Origin: Soehngenia sp.
Lineage (GTDB): Bacteria; Bacillota; Clostridia; Tissierellales; Tissierellaceae
Direction: 5' to 3'
Length of the DNA stretch: 64,000 nucleotides
Assembly: GCA_024637045.1 (NCBI GenBank)
Contig: JAGXFX010000011.1
Location: forward strand, 124,001-188,000
In this document: positions 58,654 to 64,000 of the stretch, piece by piece
Layout of the letters: the number at the start of each line of letters is the position of its first letter
Position numbering within the stretch: position 1 is the first letter of the stretch
Made by a program: the position numbers and the translations under genes
Notes under the pieces: model-generated
What the model saw: only the letters and a program-made list of their open reading frames with translations
The model's database searches: none
What the model was told of the DNA's origin: nothing

Positions 58654-60771
58654 ATGGTCGAAAAGAAGAAAATCTGTTTTATAAGCCATAACAGAAATAC
58701 TCAAGAATACATAACAAAGCAACTGATCACTTATCTTGGCGAATACGTATTGGTTAAAGGTATATCATTCGAAGAATTGAAGGAAGATGAGGAGGTCGGT
58801 GAATACGATTTTTACCTCACTTCTAGTTTTGATGTCTGTAAAAAGATATTCAACGAGAATTTTTGCAAGATAAATGTACTTTTGGCAGACAGAGCTTTAA
58901 ATATAGAAAATATTGACAAGGTATTTGAATTGGAAAGAGGTACAAAGGCCTTGATGGTGGGAAATACCTATCAAACAGCAGCAAGAGGTATTAATCTGAT
59001 TAACAAGATCGGGATTGACTATATAGAATTGATACCATACTTTCCAGGCTGCGATTCCAATATAGCCGATGGTATTTCCACAGCAATAACAACGGGATCA
59101 CCGCATTTAATTCCAAAAAGTGTAAGAAAAGTAATAGACTTGGGAGTTGTGGGGTTGGATTTGTCAACATTTGTAGAGTTGATAACAGAATTGGAAATAC
59201 CAAATGAAGTCATTAATAACGTCTCTCAAAACTATTTAAGAGAAATTTATGAGTTATCACTGAGAAGACAAATTGCTGCTCAGGATAACTTTGACATTAA
59301 GAAGAGATTTGAAAAAATCATCAATACTGTCAGCGAGGCAATAATATCAATTGATGAAAAAGGTGATATCCAGTTGATAAATAACTGGGCAGAAAATTTG
59401 CTGGGGATAGACAAGGCGGAATACTTCGGCAAGCATTTTAAAGAGCTCATTCATAATGTTGATATTCAGGATGTGTTGGAACAAGGTCATCAGCTTGAGA
59501 ACGAGATCAGGAAAATCCGTGGTGTAGATTATGTTGTGAATTCAACATCGGTTATCGACAGTACTGATCATTTGGCGGGTGTGGTCTTTTCCCTTAAAAA
59601 GGTCGGCGAGGTTCAAAAAATAGAAACAAAAATACGAAGAGAACTAAAAGATAAAAATCACGTTGCAAAGTATGAGTTTGATGATATTATTGGTGAGTCT
59701 TACGAAATCAAGTACTTGATGCAGCTGGCAAGGAAGTTTGCGAAAACAGACTTTACAGTATTAATCGAAGGGGAAAGTGGAACTGGTAAGGAACTTATTG
59801 CACAGGCAATCCACAATTCCTCAAGACGCACTCTCGGTCCTTTTGTTGCAATAAACCTTGCAGCGCTACCAGAAAATCTTGTGGAGAGTGAATTATTCGG
59901 ATATGAAGAAGGGGCTTTTACTGGAGCTAAAAAGACAGGTAAACACGGATTATTTGAGGATGCACACAACGGCACAATATTCTTGGATGAGATAGGGGAT
60001 GCATCTTTGGAGGTTCAGAAGAAACTATTAAGAGTATTGGAAGAAAGAGAAGTAAGAAGAGTAGGTGGCAGCTCAATAATTCCAATAAATGTTAGAGTTA
60101 TTGCAGCTACAAATAAGGACCTGTATCAAATGGTAAAGAAAGATGAATTTCGATCAGACCTGTATTACAGGCTCTGTGCCATATCTTTGGCTTCTCCGGC
60201 ATTGCGGGAGAGAGGGGAAGATATTATAGAACTGGTACTTCATTTTAGTCACATCTTTTTCAAGGGACAAAAGATAGTCCAGCTATCAGATGAAGTAAAA
60301 GCTTTCTTATTGTCATACGATTGGCCAGGGAACATAAGGGAGTTGGAAAATGTTGTAAACTACCTCTGTACAATGCTGACAGATGATAATCATGTTACAA
60401 TTGAACACTTGCCAATATATATGCAAAAAAAATATCGAAACAAAGGAAATGAAAAGCAAGTTAAGGCCGAATTGCATTCTCATGAGGACGATAGAATGGA
60501 TACAATAGTAACGGGTCTTAAGAAAACAGCCCAATTTGAAGTTGCAGTAAAGATTTTAAATGAAATAAAGATAGCATCAACTTTCGATAAGGGAGTAGGC
60601 AGAAACTATCTCAGGGTACAGATGCTCCGAAATGGAGAAAACTTAAAAGATTATAGACTTAGGAAACTACTGGACACCTTAGACACTTTGGGATTGATTG
60701 AACAAGGAGTGACAAAACAAGGAAGCAGAATAACTGAACTAGGAATAGAATTTTTGGAAAATATTGCATAG
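58654..60771 (+). CDS. PrpR-type sigma-54-dependent activator
   Basis: A 705-residue enhancer-binding protein. Residues 1-190 resemble the PrpR N-terminal sensor that binds small acids or acyl compounds. A PAS domain follows (about 215-320, 'FEKIINTVSEAIISIDEKGDIQLINNWAENLLG'). The AAA+ domain (about 345-575) has 'EGESGTGKE', 'GAFTGA', 'NGTIFLDEIGD' and 'RSDLYYRL'. The C-terminus lacks the usual Fis-type helix-turn-helix. Its last 90 residues ('KIASTFDKGVGRNYLRVQML', then 'LRKLLDTLDTLGLIEQGVTKQGSRITELG') look like a winged helix. It lies directly upstream of an operon with a -24/-12 promoter at 60945, its likely target. AGGAGG precedes ATG 58654. Confidence 0.88.
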   Translation: MVEKKKICFISHNRNTQEYITKQLITYLGEYVLVKGISFEELKEDEEVGEYDFYLTSSFDVCKKIFNENFCKINVLLADRALNIENIDKVFELERGTKALMVGNTYQTAARGINLINKIGIDYIELIPYFPGCDSNIADGISTAITTGSPHLIPKSVRKVIDLGVVGLDLSTFVELITELEIPNEVINNVSQNYLREIYELSLRRQIAAQDNFDIKKRFEKIINTVSEAIISIDEKGDIQLINNWAENLLGIDKAEYFGKHFKELIHNVDIQDVLEQGHQLENEIRKIRGVDYVVNSTSVIDSTDHLAGVVFSLKKVGEVQKIETKIRRELKDKNHVAKYEFDDIIGESYEIKYLMQLARKFAKTDFTVLIEGESGTGKELIAQAIHNSSRRTLGPFVAINLAALPENLVESELFGYEEGAFTGAKKTGKHGLFEDAHNGTIFLDEIGDASLEVQKKLLRVLEEREVRRVGGSSIIPINVRVIAATNKDLYQMVKKDEFRSDLYYRLCAISLASPALRERGEDIIELVLHFSHIFFKGQKIVQLSDEVKAFLLSYDWPGNIRELENVVNYLCTMLTDDNHVTIEHLPIYMQKKYRNKGNEKQVKAELHSHEDDRMDTIVTGLKKTAQFEVAVKILNEIKIASTFDKGVGRNYLRVQMLRNGENLKDYRLRKLLDTLDTLGLIEQGVTKQGSRITELGIEFLENIA

Positions 60772-60776
60772 TTTTA

Positions 60777-60810
60777 AACGGCTGAGATGAAAATCTTGGT
60801 CGTTTTTTTA
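60777..60810 (+). terminator. Terminator after the sigma-54 activator
   Basis: AACGGCTGAGAT (60777-60788) pairs with ATCTTGGTCGTT (60793-60804) through a mismatched stem and is followed by TTTTTT. Confidence 0.8.
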
Positions 60811-60851
60811 GGTAAGGACACGAAAAGCTATTGATACTAGTTATTAGGGGG

Positions 60852-60884
60852 ATAATAGGCGCATAATAGGTGCCATATAGGTTG
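60852..60884 (+). promoter_or_regulatory. Three 11-bp direct repeats upstream of the sigma-54 promoter
   Basis: ATAATAGGCGC (60852-60862), ATAATAGGTGC (60863-60873) and the weaker CATATAGGTTG (60874-60884) are in helical phase. They lie 61-93 bases before the -24 element, the usual place for activator sites. Confidence 0.55.
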
Positions 60885-60944
60885 ATGAATTGTTGCAATA
60901 TTGAATTATTTCTGCAAATTATTGCTATTAGCTGGAATTATGAG

Positions 60945-60961
60945 TTGGCATGTTAATTGCA
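60945..60961 (+). promoter_or_regulatory. Sigma-54 (-24/-12) promoter of the right-end operon
   Basis: TTGGCATGTTAATTGCA has GG at 60947-60948 and GC at 60959-60960, 12 bases apart, a close fit to TGGCAC-N5-TTGCW. It lies about 80 bases before the Ldh2-type gene. Its core is almost the same as the promoter at 9199. Confidence 0.82.
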
Positions 60962-61042
60962 ACATATATTGTCAGCTTCGAAGCAAAGGTTTTCCGATTT
61001 AGTTTGAGACAAGATATAACGAAATGAGGTGACGTAAAAACT

Positions 61043-62095
61043 ATGGATAGAAGATTTAACCATATGGAATTAAAAAAATATATTAAAGAGTTATTGATAT
61101 CTTCAGGAATTGAAGAAAGCGGTGCGGAAATCGTTTCTGATGTACTTATAAGAGCGGAATTACAAGGAGTTTCATCTCATGGAGCAACTCGGATAGGGGT
61201 ATATCTTGATCGAATAAAGAAAGGACTGATCAATAAGAATCCAAAAATTAAAATAGAGTTTAAATTCCCGGCTCTTGGAATAATGGATGCTGACAATGCC
61301 ATAGGCCATTTTGCGGCATATAATGCGATGAAAGAAGCAGTTGAAAAAGCCAAAGTCTATGGAATATCAATGGTTGGGGTAAAAAACAGCAATCACTTCG
61401 GCGCAGCATCATACTTTGCCGAGATGGCTGTAAGAGAAAATCTCGTTGGTTTTGTAATTTCAAATGGTCCACCTGCAACGCCTCCATGGGGAGGAAAAGA
61501 GATGTACTTCGGAACAAATCCTCTTGCAGTAGCAATACCAGGAGGAGAAAGAGGACCAATTGTTGTTGATATGGCTACCAGCATAGTCGCAAGAGGCAAG
61601 ATTATCAAGGCAGCAAAGGAAGGAAAACCAATACCATCTGGCTGGGCACTTGATGCAGATGGCAATTCCACAACTGATGCCAAGGAAGCTCTAAAAGGGT
61701 GTTTGCTACCAATGGGAGAGCACAAGGGATCAGCTATTACAATGCTTATAGAACTTATGGCAGGACTATTGACAGGTGCCGGATATGGCAAACAGGTAGC
61801 TTGGCAGTACGATGAAACTGCCGGAAAAGGAAATGTCGGTCATATATTCTGTGCCATTAATCCTGAAGGATTTATGAATCTTGAAGAAACAAGGAACAGA
61901 ATGGATAGTTTTTATGATGAAATAAAGGAAATGCCAAGAGCTGCAGGCTATGAATCAATAAGGCTTCCAGGTGAAAGCAAAAGGAATAATTTAGCTAATA
62001 ATACTGAAAACGGGATTAAGATTAATGATACTTTGCACAACACATTGCTCGAACTTGGAAATGAGTATAATGTCGAAATGCCTGACGCCATTTAA
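61043..62095 (+). CDS. Ldh2-type 2-hydroxyacid dehydrogenase
   Basis: A 350-residue Ldh2/ComC-family NAD(P) dehydrogenase. Family segments are 'RAELQGVSSHGATRIGVYLDRI' near residue 33, 'GVKNSNHFGAASYFAEMAV' with the catalytic His near 116, 'SNGPPATPPWGGKEMYFGTNPLAVAIPGG', 'VVDMATSIVARGKI' and 'MGEHKGSAITMLIELMAGLL'. Related enzymes act on malate, lactate, sulfolactate and ureidoglycolate. It is the first gene after a sigma-54 promoter, followed by a ferredoxin-fusion protein, an unknown protein and a DapA-family aldolase, so it probably oxidises a hydroxy acid that the aldolase makes or uses. It is a paralogue of 43752-44852. Confidence 0.87.
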   Translation: MDRRFNHMELKKYIKELLISSGIEESGAEIVSDVLIRAELQGVSSHGATRIGVYLDRIKKGLINKNPKIKIEFKFPALGIMDADNAIGHFAAYNAMKEAVEKAKVYGISMVGVKNSNHFGAASYFAEMAVRENLVGFVISNGPPATPPWGGKEMYFGTNPLAVAIPGGERGPIVVDMATSIVARGKIIKAAKEGKPIPSGWALDADGNSTTDAKEALKGCLLPMGEHKGSAITMLIELMAGLLTGAGYGKQVAWQYDETAGKGNVGHIFCAINPEGFMNLEETRNRMDSFYDEIKEMPRAAGYESIRLPGESKRNNLANNTENGIKINDTLHNTLLELGNEYNVEMPDAI

Positions 62096-62115
62096 TAATT
62101 AAGGAGGTAGATTTA

Positions 62116-62844
62116 GTGAAAGTTAATCAAGATAAGTGTATAGGCTGTGGTATTTGCGTACCATACTGTCCTGCATTTGCCATCAGCATGGTAAATGGTA
62201 AAGCTTACATAGACGAAGAAATGTGTTTTGAATGTGGAAATTGTGGAAGACCAAGAGTTGTTCGCTGCCCGACCAGCGCTTTTGAAGAGTCAGAGGGAGT
62301 AGCTGTAATACCTAGAAAGATTAGGAAGTTTTTCAGTGATCCAACAATATCTGATGCTGTAACAAAAGTACCAGGCAGAGGAACTGAGGAATCAAAGACA
62401 AATGATGTAACGGGAAAGGTTTCCCATGGTGAGTTTGGGATAGGCATTGAAATGGGAAGACCCTGTCACGGAACAACACTTCACCAGGTTGAACAGATGA
62501 CCAGAGCTCTTGCTGAGCTTAATATTGAATTTGAGGACTGTAATCCGGTATATCACTTGATGGAAGATCCAAGCAAGGGAACTTTTCCTGATGAGATAAA
62601 GGATGAAAGAATGGTCTCATGTATTATTGAGTTTTCAGCCAAAGAAGAAAAGCTTGAAGCTGTAATGGATGTAATAAAAAGAGTTGCCAATGATTTAGAC
62701 ACTGTATTCTCATTGGATCTTATATACAGATTTGATGATGAGGGAAATATCCCAATAATTCAAAAGTTGAACGACATGGGAATACTGGTTAGAAAAAATG
62801 CAAAGGTAAACCTTGGAATGGGTAGACCGATGGTTAAGGATTAG
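62116..62844 (+). CDS. Ferredoxin-domain fusion protein
   Basis: A 242-residue protein. Residues 1-55 form a two-cluster ferredoxin-type domain with 'CIGCGICVPYCP' and 'CFECGNCGRPRVVRCP'. The second set has an enlarged spacing of eight residues before its last Cys, so the second cluster may be unusual. Residues 110-240 form a domain I do not recognise ('GEFGIGIEMGRPCHGTTLHQVEQMTRAL', then an alternating beta-alpha pattern ending 'KVNLGMGRPM'). GTG 62116 follows AAGGAGG. It lies between the Ldh2-type gene and a small unknown gene and probably passes electrons to or from the pathway enzyme. Confidence 0.8.
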   Translation: MKVNQDKCIGCGICVPYCPAFAISMVNGKAYIDEEMCFECGNCGRPRVVRCPTSAFEESEGVAVIPRKIRKFFSDPTISDAVTKVPGRGTEESKTNDVTGKVSHGEFGIGIEMGRPCHGTTLHQVEQMTRALAELNIEFEDCNPVYHLMEDPSKGTFPDEIKDERMVSCIIEFSAKEEKLEAVMDVIKRVANDLDTVFSLDLIYRFDDEGNIPIIQKLNDMGILVRKNAKVNLGMGRPMVKD

Positions 62845-62855
62845 GGGGGAGAAAT

Positions 62856-63482
62856 TTGACGCATTCACTTCATAGAAGAGGTTCAGAAGAGAGCCTCGAG
62901 AATGATTATATAATCCTGGTAACTGCGGCTTATGGTTACAACCACGAAGGTGCCAGAGATAAATTATTGCAGGTGCTGGATGTAGTATTTGAGGCAGAAC
63001 CGGACAACCTGGGATCAAATGAGACAGGAACAATCTACTCCGGTGTTACATTGGAGGAAATCAAGGAAAACTTGACTGATGTACCAAGGGTTAGATGCTG
63101 CTTTGCATCAAAAGAGAAAATGTTTCAAGTAATAAAGAAGATTAATGAAATGGATTTGGGACTTTCAGTAGTAATCAGTGGTCTGATTGACAATGTGGTT
63201 GATATGGCGAATGAACTTGACTTAAAACCCCACAGTGTGAATCTATCCTTGGAAGTATGGGGAAATGTTGACTCACTTCCACCTGAGGATATATTGGAAG
63301 TTGTAACCATGTGTGGACATGGATTGGTTGCTTCAGGATTGGTAGAAAAATATATCGAAGATGTTTCGATTGGCAAGATAACTCCAAGGAAAGCTGCTGA
63401 AAAAGTTTCACATCCGTGTGTATGTGGATTCTTTAACCCTGATAGAGCTGAAAAGATATTTGAAAAATATGCGCCACAATAA
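62856..63482 (+). CDS. Conserved-looking protein of unknown function
   Basis: A 208-residue soluble protein that I do not recognise. Notable features are paired cysteines 'RVRCCFASK' near residue 80, a 'TMCGHGLVASGLVEKYI' segment near 152 and a C-terminal 'SHPCVCGFFNPDRAEKIF' with a Cys-x-Cys. Their mixture suggests a metal or iron-sulfur site. TTG 62856 starts five bases after GGGGGGAG, 12 bases beyond the previous stop. Tight spacing to the ferredoxin-fusion gene indicates a joint complex. It could be a subunit of an unnamed oxidoreductase or isomerase. Confidence 0.7.
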   Translation: MTHSLHRRGSEESLENDYIILVTAAYGYNHEGARDKLLQVLDVVFEAEPDNLGSNETGTIYSGVTLEEIKENLTDVPRVRCCFASKEKMFQVIKKINEMDLGLSVVISGLIDNVVDMANELDLKPHSVNLSLEVWGNVDSLPPEDILEVVTMCGHGLVASGLVEKYIEDVSIGKITPRKAAEKVSHPCVCGFFNPDRAEKIFEKYAPQ

Positions 63483-63537
63483 CATTTAGATATTTATTGG
63501 AAAGAAGAATAGTGAGAGACTTAACAGGAGGGGTAGA

Positions 63538-64000
63538 ATGTTTAACGGGATTTATACACCTATAGTTACACCTTTTAAGGAAGATGAATCTATAGATTTT
63601 GAGAAACTTAAATTTAATCTTGATATATGGGGAAAAACAGAACTTGATGGAATAGTGATACTTGGATCAAATGGTGAATTTATTTACCTATCTCATGAGG
63701 AAAAACTTGAAGTCGTAAAGTTTGTTATAGACAATTTTAATCCCGAAAAGAATATAATCGTGGGTACATACTGTGACTCAACAATTGAAACGATTAAGCT
63801 GACTAAAGAAATGGCCGAATTGGGAGCAGACGCTGCATTGATTCTTCCACCGAACTACTACAAAGGCGGAATGAGTGAGGAGATACTTTACAAGCATTTT
63901 GTAGATATTGCAGATGAAAGTCCAATACCTGTGATGCTCTACAATATGCCAGGAAATACAGGAATCAATCTATCCTCAAAACTGGTAGCAAGATTGTCAA
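63538..64000 (+). CDS. DapA-family aldolase, N-terminal part
   Basis: The first 154 residues of a TIM-barrel aldolase of the dihydrodipicolinate synthase/N-acetylneuraminate lyase family, running off the window. It starts 'MFNGIYTPIVTPFKEDESIDFEKL' and has 'GIVILGSNGEFIYLSHEEK' (the GSNGE substrate loop) and 'PVMLYNMPGNTGINLS' (the tyrosine segment). The Schiff-base lysine lies beyond the end. ATG 63538 follows AGGAGGGG. It is fourth in the sigma-54 operon. Members cleave or form 2-oxo acids, consistent with partnership with the Ldh2-type dehydrogenase. The specific substrate is not determined. Confidence 0.87.
   Translation, partial: MFNGIYTPIVTPFKEDESIDFEKLKFNLDIWGKTELDGIVILGSNGEFIYLSHEEKLEVVKFVIDNFNPEKNIIVGTYCDSTIETIKLTKEMAELGADAALILPPNYYKGGMSEEILYKHFVDIADESPIPVMLYNMPGNTGINLSSKLVARLS

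Overview
The window is about 64 kb of AT-rich, gene-dense bacterial chromosome from a low-GC anaerobic Firmicute, most likely of class Clostridia. The evidence is the strong GGAGG-type ribosome sites with frequent TTG/GTG starts, an [FeFe]-hydrogenase-like protein, a ferredoxin-type protein, sigma-54 activators typical of amino-acid-fermenting Clostridia, the SigI/RsgI system, a c-di-GMP-I riboswitch and an S-layer-homology protein. No phage, CRISPR array or rRNA is visible. Assignment below class level would be guesswork.

Layout. (1) 1-6.8 kb: end of a FadR-type regulator, then a probable catabolic set (Fe-alcohol dehydrogenase, ketopantoate hydroxymethyltransferase PanB, ABM-domain protein, OtnK-type sugar-acid kinase), an MBL-fold hydrolase and an HMA/TauE-like metal membrane protein. 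(2) 7.0-9.1 kb: a methyltransferase, a small secreted protein, tRNA-Arg(UCG), and a broken copper-amine-oxidase-N-domain gene. (3) 9.2-17.5 kb: a metal and membrane island that starts at a sigma-54 promoter (LDCC peptide, acidic membrane protein, DUF2933, an Lgt paralogue, zinc ribbon, YVTN propeller, RseC, ICMT-type methyltransferase, a Cys/His-rich micro-protein) and ends in csoR-copA-copZ with two CsoR-like operators. (4) 17.7-22.5 kb: an NtrB/NtrC-type two-component pair, an [FeFe]-hydrogenase-like protein and a DUF302 protein. (5) 22.7-27.6 kb: an EamA transporter flanked by inverted repeats, a decayed transposase, a DctPQM TRAP transporter and an EamA remnant. (6) 27.7-38.2 kb: a c-di-GMP riboswitch gene, a class V aminotransferase-fold enzyme, a large SLH protein, a PAS-GGDEF-HD-GYP protein and a PanE-like reductase. 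(7) 38.3-42.2 kb: an arsenic cluster (arsR, YraQ/ArsP-type permease, UspA, thioredoxin-like, Acr3). (8) 42.2-44.9 kb: MFS transporter and Ldh2-type dehydrogenase. (9) 45-50.8 kb: sigI-rsgI, a second sigma/RsgI-like pair, a third SEAL-type protein with PepSY domains, and a secreted nuclease. (10) 50.8-58.5 kb: PAS-GGDEF, acetamidase, duplicated UspA genes with intact and decayed lysR, a 2-hydroxyacid dehydrogenase and an alanine/serine-glyoxylate-type aminotransferase. (11) 58.6-64 kb: a PrpR-type sigma-54 activator and the sigma-54-driven operon it probably controls (Ldh2-type dehydrogenase, ferredoxin-fusion protein, unknown protein, DapA-family aldolase cut by the window end).

How it fits together. 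Three themes recur. The first is sigma-54 control of accessory operons (two good -24/-12 promoters and two activators). The second is envelope and metal stress: copper, arsenic and lipoprotein functions, and transmembrane anti-sigma factors. The third is small hydroxy-, keto- and amino-acid catabolism (two Ldh2 enzymes, a D-2-hydroxyacid dehydrogenase, PanB, PanE, OtnK, TRAP and MFS uptake). The most unusual observations are an RsgI whose Asn-Pro autoproteolysis dipeptide is replaced by Glu-Asp, next to two homologues that keep it; the sigma-54 operon at the right end with two proteins I cannot name; and a UspA-lysR segmental duplication with one lysR reduced to two fragments.
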